Of a DNA stretch of 20,603 bases, positions 1-7,537 are shown in pieces. The notes under the pieces are model-generated. The model ran no database searches. It was given only the letters and a program-made list of their open reading frames with translations, and had not been told where the DNA came from. This DNA is from Ktedonobacterales bacterium (lineage in GTDB: Bacteria > Chloroflexota > Ktedonobacteria > Ktedonobacterales > JADMIN01). Where the stretch lies: positions 1-20,603 of the forward strand of contig JANWHL010000141.1 in the NCBI GenBank assembly GCA_025450405.1. The letters run 5' to 3'. Positions within the stretch are counted from its first letter, which is position 1; each line of letters opens with the position of its first letter. The position numbers and the translations under genes are program-made.

Positions 1-1106
1 ACCGCGCCAAGCACACCGCGCGTGCCGCCGGGCACCGGAAATGCCCAGAGCGGCACGCACACTGGGATCAGGTTGGACTCGCCGTCACGGGCGGCGGGGG
101 CTCCAAAGCGGCGACGTCGAAGCCGTACTGATGTCGTCGCATGCGCGGTGGCGCGTCCGACCAGGGCGCGCGCGCGACACCAGAGCGAGCGGGCATAGCG
201 CTCCCAGCGGGCCCCAAGGGCGGCACAGGTGCCGCATGCGGTATGGCGGGCGAGCGCTTGAATCAGGCTGATGTGCAACGCATGTGCTGAGGGCGATGCC
301 AGTGCCTGGTGGGTTGTGTCGTCATATGTCCAATAGCCGGCGTCAAACAACGTGGAGAGATCGTGAAGGGTGGCATGTGCCCGCTGGATTTGCGTGGCAA
401 CCGCTGGGTCGTTCACAAGCGCGTGATAGTCGGCGAGGCCGAGCAAGCCGAGAATGTGGCCGGCGATGGCGTGGGCGGCAGGATACGAGGCCACGTCCTC
501 GAAAAAGACGCCCTCGTGGCCAACGAGCGCGCAAACGCCGCCGTCGAGGATATCTGCCGCAAGTGTGTCGATGGCGCGCCGCGCGCAGTCCAGAATGGCG
601 CTTTCCTCGGTCAGCCGAAAGGCACGTACGAGCACGGAGAGTGCGGTGCCCTGGACAGACGCGGAGAGGAGCGGTGCGGTGGTGACGGGTGTGTCGGCGG
701 GCGCGGACACGAGCCACCCGACCGCACCGCCCCGGAGGTTCACGTGATGTTCCATCAGCCAGCGCGCGCGCGCGAGAAACGCCTCGCGGTCTGGATTGCC
801 CTGGGTGGTCAGAAAGGCGTTCCAGTGCGCCAACGCTTCATGGGCGACCGAGAGAAGATATGCGGGGGAATATGGGTCAGCGGCGGGTGGAGGGTCGAGC
901 GTGGACGAGCGATCCGTGAGATCTCTTGGCCGGCTGAGCCATGGAGTGAGGTCGGCAAGGTAGGCGGGCAGCGCGCCAGCGCTGAGGCCGCTGGACGCGA
1001 GAGCACGGAAAAATTGGGGTTCGTTGCCCCGGGCATGATCTTCCGCGCGGCCAGGATTAGGGCGGAGCCCCTGGATTGGGGGTTCAGGGGGTGCGGGATT
1101 AGTCAT
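1..1106 (-). CDS. D-glucuronyl C5-epimerase-like protein, partial (3' end beyond window)
   Basis: The frame opens at ATG 1106-1104 and stays open to the left edge, giving at least 368 residues. The middle reads like the C-terminal (alpha/alpha) barrel domain of heparosan/heparan glucuronyl C5-epimerases (family PF06662). Visible landmarks are an N-terminal YLLSVAHEALAHWNAF block, then GGVCALVGHEGVFFEDVASYP followed by a helix ending GLLGLADY, then GYWTYDD (residues 257-263), SPSAHALHISLIQAL (from about 271) and RWERYARS, in the family order. Family enzymes invert C5 of glucuronate to iduronate in a polymer. The last ~55 residues in the window leave the family domain and reach IPVCVPLWAFPVPGGTRGVL, which resembles the start of a GT-B glycosyltransferase. 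The start overlaps the stop of the upstream polymerase gene (ATGA), implying translational coupling. The Tyr normally before the HxxH-like segment appears to be Ala274. Family assignment is from remembered motifs; a non-epimerase relative is possible. Confidence 0.72.
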   Translation of the reverse strand, partial: MTNPAPPEPPIQGLRPNPGRAEDHARGNEPQFFRALASSGLSAGALPAYLADLTPWLSRPRDLTDRSSTLDPPPAADPYSPAYLLSVAHEALAHWNAFLTTQGNPDREAFLARARWLMEHHVNLRGGAVGWLVSAPADTPVTTAPLLSASVQGTALSVLVRAFRLTEESAILDCARRAIDTLAADILDGGVCALVGHEGVFFEDVASYPAAHAIAGHILGLLGLADYHALVNDPAVATQIQRAHATLHDLSTLFDAGYWTYDDTTHQALASPSAHALHISLIQALARHTACGTCAALGARWERYARSLWCRARALVGRATAHATTSVRLRRRRFGAPAARDGESNLIPVCVPLWAFPVPGGTRGVLGA

Positions 1107-2620
1107 GAGTGGACTCCCGCGGTAACAGTCTCGTTGGAGGGTGCCAGGACACCGGATGACTGGCGGGCCGAATGCGCCAGCGCGGCAGGCCCGGAAAAAC
1201 CAGACAGGGACCGGGTGAGCAAGGGGGAAGCCGCCGCGCCCAGAAGCAGCCAGGCAATCGCGGCCAGCGGCTGAAGCGTCCAGCCGTTGATGGCCATGTT
1301 GACGAGGGCAAACGCGGCAAGGGAGGCGAGGACGCATGCGACGAGCGGCCGGTCGTGGGGTGGTACCTGTCGAAGCGTCCGCGCAGCGGCGCGGGCGGCA
1401 ATGCCCAGGACGAGCAAGAAGAGCAGAAGCAAGGGGATTCCTCCCAGCGCGGCGAGCTCGAGGTAGGCATTGTGAGGGTGCGCGAGAGGAACAACCTGCA
1501 GGGCAACCCGGTACGGCTCAGCTCTGGTCAGATAGTTGACCTGGCCATAGCCGATGCCCCAAAGCGGGTAGTGTTGAATGACACGCAGCGCGGTCTCCCA
1601 CGCTCCCACGCGGAGGGAAACCTCGTTATTACCAGTGGCATGCTGGTAGAGCAAGAGGAACTGGTGGTGCAGGGTCGTGATGGCGGTCGCTCCGACCACG
1701 CCGATTGCGCCCAAGGTGTACCACCGCGTCCGGCCACGCATGCCCAGCCATAGGAAGACGAGGAGACCGAAGGCGGACGCGAGCCAGGCGGAGGCGGTGT
1801 AGGTGAGGAGCATTGCGGCGGCGATGAGTGCCAGCGTAATGACGGAGAAGACGCGAGCGCCCCAAGAGGTCGCGGAAAAGAAGAGCCCCAGAGGCGGGAA
1901 GATCATGAGCGCGAGGAAGGCACCGTTCCAATCGGGATTCAATAGAAATGATCCGGCCCGACTGACGCCGCTGCCACTGAGCGCGAAACCTGTTGTGCTG
2001 CTGAGGTAGTCAGATTGGCGTTGGGTTTCGAGGAGGAAAATGCCGGTGCTTGATTGGATGATCGAGTGAACGGCGAGCAGACCACCGAAAACCGCTAGCA
2101 GGGTCAGCAGGCGGCGGAAATGGCCAGTGTCGCGGGCGACGAGCATCCCGAGCAGTAACATGAGCAGTGGAGCGACGATCACATCTAGGTAATAGTAAAG
2201 GGCCTCGCGGAGCGCCGGACTGCCGAGAACGCGCAGTCCGCCGAGGAGAATGATGGGTATCCACGCGATGGCGTAGGGACGCACGAGTCGAAGCCAGCGC
2301 GGCCGGCCCCAAAGGATAACACCAATGAAGATAAGGACTATGAGCGCGGACATGGGCACATTGAAGTACCCCAGAAGTCCGTAGAACTCAATGAGCACGA
2401 TGAAAGCGACGATCAAGACGGTCAGTAGCTCATCCAGGCGGAGGGCGAGCAGGCTGATGAGGGTGAGGCCGGCGACGATGGGTAAGGATTTTGCCAGAGC
2501 GAGTGGCGCGATCAGCCCAGCGGCCAGAGCGAGTGCCACGCCGAGGACAATCGGGGGTGACACGTACGGTCGGCCGACGGGACGTCGAAGCGCCTGGGAC
2601 TTGGCACTGGCGGCGTTCAT
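1103..2620 (-). CDS. O-antigen ligase/polymerase (Wzy_C, PF04932) membrane protein
   Basis: The product is 505 residues, almost entirely hydrophobic helices (about ten to twelve membrane segments), with the long loop and C-terminal signature of the O-antigen ligase/polymerase family: SLRVGAWETALRVIQHYPLW-GIGYGQ (from about residue 330), then HPHNAYLELAALGG (about 379-392). Such proteins polymerise lipid-linked oligosaccharide repeats, or ligate them to an acceptor, on the outer face of the cytoplasmic membrane. ATG 2620 is chosen because AGGAGG lies nine bases upstream. The frame is open further, to 2893, but that extension is charged, proline-rich and overlaps the end of the preceding gene. 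The gap to the upstream Wzz-like gene is 70 bases, and the stop overlaps the next start by ATGA, so it sits inside one operon. Polymerase is more likely than ligase given the flanking Wzz-like and C5-epimerase-like genes, but sequence alone does not separate them. Confidence 0.88.
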   Translation of the reverse strand: MNAASAKSQALRRPVGRPYVSPPIVLGVALALAAGLIAPLALAKSLPIVAGLTLISLLALRLDELLTVLIVAFIVLIEFYGLLGYFNVPMSALIVLIFIGVILWGRPRWLRLVRPYAIAWIPIILLGGLRVLGSPALREALYYYLDVIVAPLLMLLLGMLVARDTGHFRRLLTLLAVFGGLLAVHSIIQSSTGIFLLETQRQSDYLSSTTGFALSGSGVSRAGSFLLNPDWNGAFLALMIFPPLGLFFSATSWGARVFSVITLALIAAAMLLTYTASAWLASAFGLLVFLWLGMRGRTRWYTLGAIGVVGATAITTLHHQFLLLYQHATGNNEVSLRVGAWETALRVIQHYPLWGIGYGQVNYLTRAEPYRVALQVVPLAHPHNAYLELAALGGIPLLLLFLLVLGIAARAAARTLRQVPPHDRPLVACVLASLAAFALVNMAINGWTLQPLAAIAWLLLGAAASPLLTRSLSGFSGPAALAHSARQSSGVLAPSNETVTAGVHS

Positions 2621-2690
2621 GTGCGGGACCCTCCTGATACACGGTGCGGGGCGCAAAAGGGGACATGCGCCGTCCGCGGTAGGCGATGCG

Positions 2691-4469
2691 CTAGGAGTGG
2701 AACGGATCACCGCCGGCTCCGCGCCGCGCGCCCAGCGGCAGCGCACTATGGGCGGCGCCGGCCGGTGGAAGCTCGGTTGGCGCAGCTGGTCCGTTTGGAG
2801 ATCCTCTGGTGACTGACCTACTCGTGTCGGGGTTCCACGCGGTGACTTCGGCAACTTGCCAGCTGGTTGGATCGGAGGCGGCCGCCCTGTCAAAAGAGCC
2901 AGATGGAGCGGGATTGCGCTCCGCGGTGGAACGGGTGAGCACCACGCCGAGCAGACGGCCGCCGGACCACTCCACAGCTTGACGGGCGCGAGTCAACGCA
3001 TCCGGCTCAATCTGTGACGCATCCACCACCAGAAGGACCCCGTCGACCTGCCCCATTAGCGATGCGGCATCGGGAAACGCCACAAGCGGGCTGGCGTCCA
3101 AGACGACCAAGTCGGCGAGACCAGGTGCCGCATCGGTGCCCACCACGGTCTCCAACAGCTTCCGTATACGCTGGTTCGCGAGGATCTCGGCGGGAAGGCG
3201 TGAAGAGGGTGGCCCGGCGACCAGGACGAAGAGGTTGGGCACGCGCGGCGAAACGATGAGTGGAAATGACTGGGAGATGTCGGGGGTCAAGTCGAGCACG
3301 CCGGAAATCAACCCCCGATTGGCGCGCAATCCCAGGTGCCGATGGATTGTTGGATGGCGGAGATTAGCATCGACCAGCAGAACGCGGGTCTCGCCACGGG
3401 CGAGGGTGACGGCGGTGTTGATGGCCACGGCCGTGGAGCCCTCACCGGGCAGTGCGCTGGCGATGAGCAGTGAACGCAGGGGGCTGTGCCGGCTGAGCGC
3501 ACGCAGCCAGCTCGCGAGCGAGCGATATTCGCGCTCGGCCTCGGCGTTGGCTGGTTCAACAAGCAGTGGGTCGCTGGCGTTGGGGCCGCGCAGGACGGCA
3601 ACGTGGGCCAGATCAGCAAGCTGTAAGAGTGCCTCTGGCGTGCGGGTCGGCGCGGCCACGAATTCGACGAGGTGCATGATCGCCGCGGCGATGAGCAGAC
3701 CGAGCAGTCCGCCCAGCAAGGCACTCGGGAGCGGAAGGGGGGCAATCGGGACTCGAGGAGGTACTGCGCCAGCGCTCACACTGAGGGGGAACGCGAGGTC
3801 AATGTACTCGCTCGTCAGGGCGGCGCTCGCCTCTTGCAGCCCGTTACGCAGGACAAGGCAGGCGGCGATTTGCCGCAACCCCGCGGCGATTCGTGGATCC
3901 TTCGGGTCCTGCCGTTTGGCGGTGGCGACATCTGTCCTGAGCACGCGGATCCGCCCAGTGACGCCGCTTATGGCTGATGAGAGTTGCGCCTCCGCGCTCT
4001 GGTAGCGAAGATTCCAGGAAAATGCGGCGGCGCTGATTGTCGACGCCACCAGGGCGTTCGCCTGCGACGCGGCACGCGCGGGATCGGTGTCCTCAACCGC
4101 GACGGAGAACATGGCCCGCGTCGTGTCGATTGTGACAGTGATACGACCCGCGAGGTCAGCGCTGGTGGTGCCACTGGCGGTGGCGGCGACGCTGATGGTG
4201 CCCGGCCGTTGCACGATACCGGCGTAGAAGCTGACCAGTTGACCGAGCGCTAGGTGGGCGTCCTCTGGGAATTCCTGGCCGAAGTCCGCTACGTTGAACC
4301 TTACCGTGGCTGTCGCTTGATAGACCCGAGGGTCAATGGATGCGCTCGCGGCGGCGGCTCCCGCGGCCAAGGTCGCCGCGAGCGCGAGGAACCAGATCCA
4401 TTTGGCAACGACAGTGAGGTAGCCACGGGCCACGGATCCTGCCGGTGCGCTGGTGACCACCGCGTCCAC
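2691..4469 (-). CDS. Wzz-type chain-length protein fused to a BY-kinase-like ATPase with degenerate Walker A
   Basis: With the GTG at 4469 the product is 592 residues. An N-terminal membrane helix (about 16-44, following GYLTVVAKW) precedes the periplasmic Wzz-like region, starting YQATATVRF. A second helix (about 243-270, PLPSALLGGLLGLLIAAAI) leads to a cytoplasmic CpsD/Wzc-type ATPase. In that domain the P-loop reads ALPGEGSTAVAIN, so the usual Lys after GEG is Ser345. Walker A' (VLLVDANLRHP) and a Walker B-like LVVLDASPL are kept. The C-terminal tail after the ATPase has no tyrosine cluster. Full BY-kinases control chain length and assembly by ATP-dependent autophosphorylation; this one probably keeps the scaffold role but not normal catalysis (inference). 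The start is uncertain: GTG 4469 has GGAG five bases upstream, GTG 4490 and ATG 4703 are in frame, and the extra 78 residues do not resemble a Wzz N-terminus. Confidence 0.85.
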   Translation of the reverse strand: MDAVVTSAPAGSVARGYLTVVAKWIWFLALAATLAAGAAAASASIDPRVYQATATVRFNVADFGQEFPEDAHLALGQLVSFYAGIVQRPGTISVAATASGTTSADLAGRITVTIDTTRAMFSVAVEDTDPARAASQANALVASTISAAAFSWNLRYQSAEAQLSSAISGVTGRIRVLRTDVATAKRQDPKDPRIAAGLRQIAACLVLRNGLQEASAALTSEYIDLAFPLSVSAGAVPPRVPIAPLPLPSALLGGLLGLLIAAAIMHLVEFVAAPTRTPEALLQLADLAHVAVLRGPNASDPLLVEPANAEAEREYRSLASWLRALSRHSPLRSLLIASALPGEGSTAVAINTAVTLARGETRVLLVDANLRHPTIHRHLGLRANRGLISGVLDLTPDISQSFPLIVSPRVPNLFVLVAGPPSSRLPAEILANQRIRKLLETVVGTDAAPGLADLVVLDASPLVAFPDAASLMGQVDGVLLVVDASQIEPDALTRARQAVEWSGGRLLGVVLTRSTAERNPAPSGSFDRAAASDPTSWQVAEVTAWNPDTSRSVTRGSPNGPAAPTELPPAGAAHSALPLGARRGAGGDPFHS

Positions 4470-4826
4470 CTCCACTCCAACCACCACCACGCGCCGTATG
4501 CTAACTCCCCCCACTGTCCGCTTCCACGCTTGGCATGCCAGCAGAGAAGGGTACACGTCAGCGCGGCAAGCGATCCGCCAGGCTCCCGCTGCCAGCCTCG
4601 GACCGTTGCCGCACTGAGTGAGCGAGGAGGCTCCTATGGTGCGGGGATACTCCCCGGGTGCACAACGTGACATCAGGTGCGCCGTAACGCGCGTGAACCG
4701 CATGGCAGGGGTATTCTACCAAGCCAGCCGGTAAAGGTCCAGCCCCGTGGCCGAATGGATGCGCCCCGAGTGGACTGACTCCTTCAGATACCATGGACGA
4801 GGTAGATTGGGGCCGTGTGAGGCGAC
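4470..4826 (-). other. Leader/intergenic region between the DUF4012 and Wzz-like genes
   Basis: About 357 bases with no convincing gene if the Wzz-like gene starts at GTG 4469. It contains a candidate promoter (4713-4741). Downstream of that lies a six-base-pair perfect hairpin with a three-base loop (CGGGGA-TAC-TCCCCG, 4642-4656) and, next to it, a dyad AGGAG-G-CTCCT (4625-4635). A transcript from the promoter would carry a leader of roughly 235 bases. An in-frame ATG at 4703 could instead extend the Wzz-like protein. Confidence 0.45.
4713..4741 (-). promoter_or_regulatory. Candidate sigma-70-type promoter for the wzz-like/wzy-like/epimerase genes
   Basis: On the minus strand, TGGACC (4741-4736) and TAGAAT (4718-4713) are separated by exactly 17 bases. 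The -10 matches five of six consensus positions and the -35 four of six. The predicted start of transcription is near 4706, upstream of the Wzz-like gene, so these genes could be transcribed apart from DUF4012. Confidence 0.4.
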
Positions 4827-6821
4827 TCAGCACCGATACCCCAGCTCGAGAGCACGGTCCTGGGTGAGGGGTCCGCCCGCGGTGAATGTGTACGCTCGCC
4901 CCGGTGTCCAGCCGTTCGGCGCGCCGAGCGGCACCGCGCACGAAGGGAGCTGCGCGCGGAGGTCGACGTGCCAGGTCAATCCGGGCTGCTTCTGAAGCAG
5001 ATACCTATAGTGCCAGCCATGGGCGTCATGGGTGGCGGCACCGGGCTCGTCCCAGGTGAGGGCAATGGTGGTGCGGGAGCCGTCCGCGAGCGTGAACACG
5101 CCGGCCCACACCTGGCGCCCGAAGGCCGTGGTGGCGGGCTGGGCCACCCAACCCGCCTGCGTGTCGAGATGGGCGGCCGGTGGCACGTACACGCGGAGGT
5201 AGTCGCGATAATACGTGCCGTAGGCATAGACGGCGCTCTCGGCGCTGCGCGGCCACGCGTACGTGAGGGTCGTGACGTGGTGCGCGGTCCCGTTGGCGGC
5301 GAGCGTGATGTGGTCCTGAAGCGTGTAGGTGATGAAATTGTTGGCCTTGTCGGCGATGATGTTGGCGTCCACGGTCAGGAAACTATCGCCCGCGGGCGCT
5401 TCGATGGCCGAGGCCATGTCTGCGTACCGCAGCAGGGTCTCGGCGGGGGCCGCGTTGACGTAGATCTGGAGGTCCTTGGAACGCACGGCGGCCATTACCA
5501 GCCGGGCGAAGTCGGCGAGACGAGTGGGCGCGACCTGACGAACGCGGGCGAGGAAGTGGTCAAAGAGGTACGAGGTGAAGCGCTTGCGGAGCGAGGAGTG
5601 GCCGTCGGGTGAGGGCACGTAGTCGGCACCCTCGGCGGCCAAAAGCTGATGATAGTGAATGCGGTCGATGAGATTGCCAGCGGTCACGGTCTCGTGGTAC
5701 TCCGGCACGTAGATCGCCCCGGTGATCGCGAGCGCGCCTTGGATGAGCCAGGGTGTGATGGCGATCACCCCTTTAACCGGCGCGGTCCCGCCTTCTTCGT
5801 GGTAGAGCCGCTCGGCCCAGACCGCCGCGGTGGGAAAGTCAGCGTCGAGGTTAGAATCGCGGAGGCTCCAACTGGCCGCGAGCGGGAACCACGTGTATTG
5901 CGGCGGATAGGCAATCGAACCACCGGCGAACTCGAACGGCTTGTCGATCAGGTCCACGTCCGTCATGGGCTGGGGCCAGGTGGCGGTGACGCGCGCGCCG
6001 GACAGGGCAAGGATGCCATATGAGCCAACGAAACCACCGCCAGGGCGGAGCTCGGTGGAGTCGAGCTGCTCCAGCAAGTAGTCCGTTGGCTTGCCGATGC
6101 CGAGCACGTCGGGGGCCACCTCGATGAGCGTTTCGGCGGTGTCCAAGGCGTCGCGCAGGGCCGGGGCGCTCGTCCGGAATGCCGCGAGCGCCAGCCCAAT
6201 CCGCGGATCGACCGCGGAGTCGGCGGTGGTTAAGTGGTTGGCGCGTGTGCTCATGCCATCGAGGAGCGCGCGCATCTGGGTGACGTCGGCCTGGAGGCTG
6301 ATCAGGTCAGCCGGCGATATGCCCTGGCCGGACGCGGCGAGTGGGTCGCGCATGCGGCTCGAGAGCAGCGAGACGGCGTCGCAGCCCACGACGCCGAGCC
6401 GCGCGGCGTCGTGGGCGATGGGGAGCAGGTGTTGCGCGGCCACCACTTTGGGGCCGTAGGTCGGCACGGAGCCAGCGACTCCGGGCACCTGATCGAGAAG
6501 GCCGCGCACCTGGTCGAAGTCGGTGCCGGCCTGGATGAAATCCGCGCGCGCGGTGGTGATGGCCGCGTCATCGAGCGGATCGCGCGCCAGGCCGTTGAGC
6601 GCCGCACCACCGGCCCGCAGGCGCTGGACGCCATCCTCGGCCATGGAGATGCCCCGCCGATAGAGCTGATAGCCCTGGTAGGCGGATACGCCCGTGACCG
6701 CGAGCCCTGACAGCACGACAAGCGTCAGCAGGAGCGCCATCACCCAGCGGAGGGGACGGGTGGCGGCCACCCGTTCACGTGTGTGTGCGATCGACCGGAC
6801 AACTCGTCGTAGGAGCGGCAC
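4827..6821 (-). CDS. DUF4012 family membrane-anchored protein
   Basis: The product is 664 residues. A short basic cytoplasmic N-terminus is followed by one membrane helix (about 27-49, VMALLLTLVVLSGLAVTG), so the rest is outside the membrane. A helical region (50-240) precedes the DUF4012 core, recognised by TDYLL (246-250), ELRPGGGFVGSYG (257-269), RDSNLDADFP (321-330) and GVIAIT (351-356). DUF4012 has no settled biochemical function; its genes are often seen with exopolysaccharide genes in Actinomycetota and Chloroflexota, as here. The C-terminal ~150 residues look beta-rich. The start is a GTG at 6821 with GGAG nine bases upstream. It is the first gene of the minus-strand polysaccharide block and is divergent from the small zinc-type protein gene. 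A role in assembling or attaching the polymer is inference from context. Confidence 0.88.
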   Translation of the reverse strand: MPLLRRVVRSIAHTRERVAATRPLRWVMALLLTLVVLSGLAVTGVSAYQGYQLYRRGISMAEDGVQRLRAGGAALNGLARDPLDDAAITTARADFIQAGTDFDQVRGLLDQVPGVAGSVPTYGPKVVAAQHLLPIAHDAARLGVVGCDAVSLLSSRMRDPLAASGQGISPADLISLQADVTQMRALLDGMSTRANHLTTADSAVDPRIGLALAAFRTSAPALRDALDTAETLIEVAPDVLGIGKPTDYLLEQLDSTELRPGGGFVGSYGILALSGARVTATWPQPMTDVDLIDKPFEFAGGSIAYPPQYTWFPLAASWSLRDSNLDADFPTAAVWAERLYHEEGGTAPVKGVIAITPWLIQGALAITGAIYVPEYHETVTAGNLIDRIHYHQLLAAEGADYVPSPDGHSSLRKRFTSYLFDHFLARVRQVAPTRLADFARLVMAAVRSKDLQIYVNAAPAETLLRYADMASAIEAPAGDSFLTVDANIIADKANNFITYTLQDHITLAANGTAHHVTTLTYAWPRSAESAVYAYGTYYRDYLRVYVPPAAHLDTQAGWVAQPATTAFGRQVWAGVFTLADGSRTTIALTWDEPGAATHDAHGWHYRYLLQKQPGLTWHVDLRAQLPSCAVPLGAPNGWTPGRAYTFTAGGPLTQDRALELGYRC

Positions 6822-6930
6822 TGCACGATTCTCCGTCAGCGTGCCATGGCCCGGACGCGGCTATAGCGCGGGCCACCTCATCGTCCACCTCACCGTCCGC
6901 TCGCGCACGCCGCCGAGCTACGTACGGCCC

Positions 6931-6959
6931 AGCATACACCAAGTCGCGCCCGTTGCCTA
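6931..6959 (-). promoter_or_regulatory. Candidate promoter for the DUF4012 gene
   Basis: Minus-strand TAGGCA (6959-6954) and TATGCT (6936-6931) are 17 bases apart, each four of six matches to consensus. Transcription would start near 6924, giving a leader of about 100 bases before the GTG at 6821. The same TATGCT hexamer appears in the candidate promoters at 14251 and 20571. Confidence 0.35.
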
Positions 6960-6976
6960 CTCCGCCACGCGATGGG

Positions 6977-6989
6977 AGTATGCTATACT
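6977..6989 (+). promoter_or_regulatory. Extended -10 promoter with overlapping dyad, for the small zinc-type gene
   Basis: TGC-TATACT (6981-6989) is an extended -10 element; the hexamer matches five of six and no good -35 is present at 16-18 bases. The same bases form a short dyad, AGTAT-GCT-ATACT (6977-6989), which could be an operator. Predicted transcription start is about 6996, some 80 bases before the ATG at 7078. Confidence 0.5.
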
Positions 6990-7077
6990 ACTGACGGATC
7001 GTGCGCATGACGCGGACTTGCGGAGCGCCGCGCATGGGGGTGGATTCCTCGCGGAATTTGAGAAACGGAGCGGCCAT

Positions 7078-7266
7078 ATGGCGAAGAAGGGTGAACTTTC
7101 CAAGACGGCGCGGGCCTCGCTGGCCCAGCGCGACGAGAAGGACTTCCTGACCGCGCGGTCGTGCGCGAAATGCGGTGAGTTGATCATGTTGAAGGAGCTG
7201 CAGCCCGTGAAGGTGCTGGGCGCGGGCATGGTCTTTTACCACAAGCAGCACTACACCATCGGATAA
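7078..7266 (+). CDS. Small putative zinc-binding protein (CxxC...HxxH), 62 residues
   Basis: A 62-residue basic protein starting MAKKGELSKT. Four potential metal ligands are visible: C29-x2-C32 in the segment SCAKCGEL and H55-x2-H58 in FYHKQHY, with 22 residues between the pairs, as in small zinc-ribbon or treble-clef-like proteins. No function can be assigned. The start is supported by CGGAG seven bases upstream, an extended -10 promoter near 6984 and an intrinsic terminator about 60 bases after the stop, so it appears to be an independent single-gene unit. The frame is open upstream to 6694, but that part overlaps the DUF4012 gene and the promoter and is not coding. An RNA- or ribosome-associated role would fit the basic zinc-ribbon type, but that is only a guess. 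Confidence 0.8.
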   Translation: MAKKGELSKTARASLAQRDEKDFLTARSCAKCGELIMLKELQPVKVLGAGMVFYHKQHYTIG

Positions 7267-7325
7267 CTCTCCCAACGGTTAACCTCCAACGGGCGACCGA
7301 CCATTCGCCGACGGGCGAGTGACGC

Positions 7326-7388
7326 AACCTCCCGAGACGCGGCCGGCCAGTGATGGCGGCACACGACGCGCGTCGGGAGGTTTGTTAT
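7326..7388 (+). terminator. Intrinsic terminator of the small zinc-type gene
   Basis: Arms AACCTCCCGA (7326-7335) and TCGGGAGGTT (7373-7382) are perfect ten-base complements. After a two-base bulge the stem can extend with CGCG pairs, and the 3' side runs into TTTGTTATT. The long inner segment contains its own GGCCGGCC palindrome. Confidence 0.65.
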
Positions 7389-7441
7389 TGGCGGGCCCGC
7401 CAGCGGGCCGCGGTTCAATCTCACCACGCAATGTATGATGC

Positions 7442-7468
7442 GCGTAAAACATTGACGTTTGCGTAAAA
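7442..7468 (+). repeat. Direct repeats GCGTAAAA flanking the -35 of the MFS promoter
   Basis: GCGTAAAA occurs at 7442-7449 and 7461-7468, 19 bases apart, on either side of the TTGACG -35 element. An AAAC-n6-GTTT dyad lies between them. The arrangement is typical of a repressor or activator site, but no regulator gene is adjacent. Confidence 0.45.
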
Positions 7469-7480
7469 GTATGGTATGTT
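7452..7480 (+). promoter_or_regulatory. Sigma-70-type promoter for the MFS exporter gene
   Basis: TTGACG (7452-7457) and TATGTT (7475-7480) are separated by 17 bases; the -35 matches five of six and the -10 four of six. Transcription would begin near 7487, leaving a leader of about 125 bases before the ATG at 7611. Confidence 0.6.
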
Positions 7481-7537
7481 GTCGAGTGGATCACCCGCCG
7501 CTCACGAGCGCGGGTGTGTACGTTCAGCGCGGCCGCG

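Noticed and set aside
309..1274. Long plus-strand open frame (321 codons) opposite the epimerase-like gene
   Set aside because: Its product has no recognisable family, no ribosome site and lies antisense to a frame with clear family motifs; it is a GC-driven shadow.
2621..2893. N-terminal extension of the Wzy-like protein to 2893
   Set aside because: It would overlap the end of the Wzz-like gene by about 200 bases, and AGGAGG before ATG 2620 marks the start.
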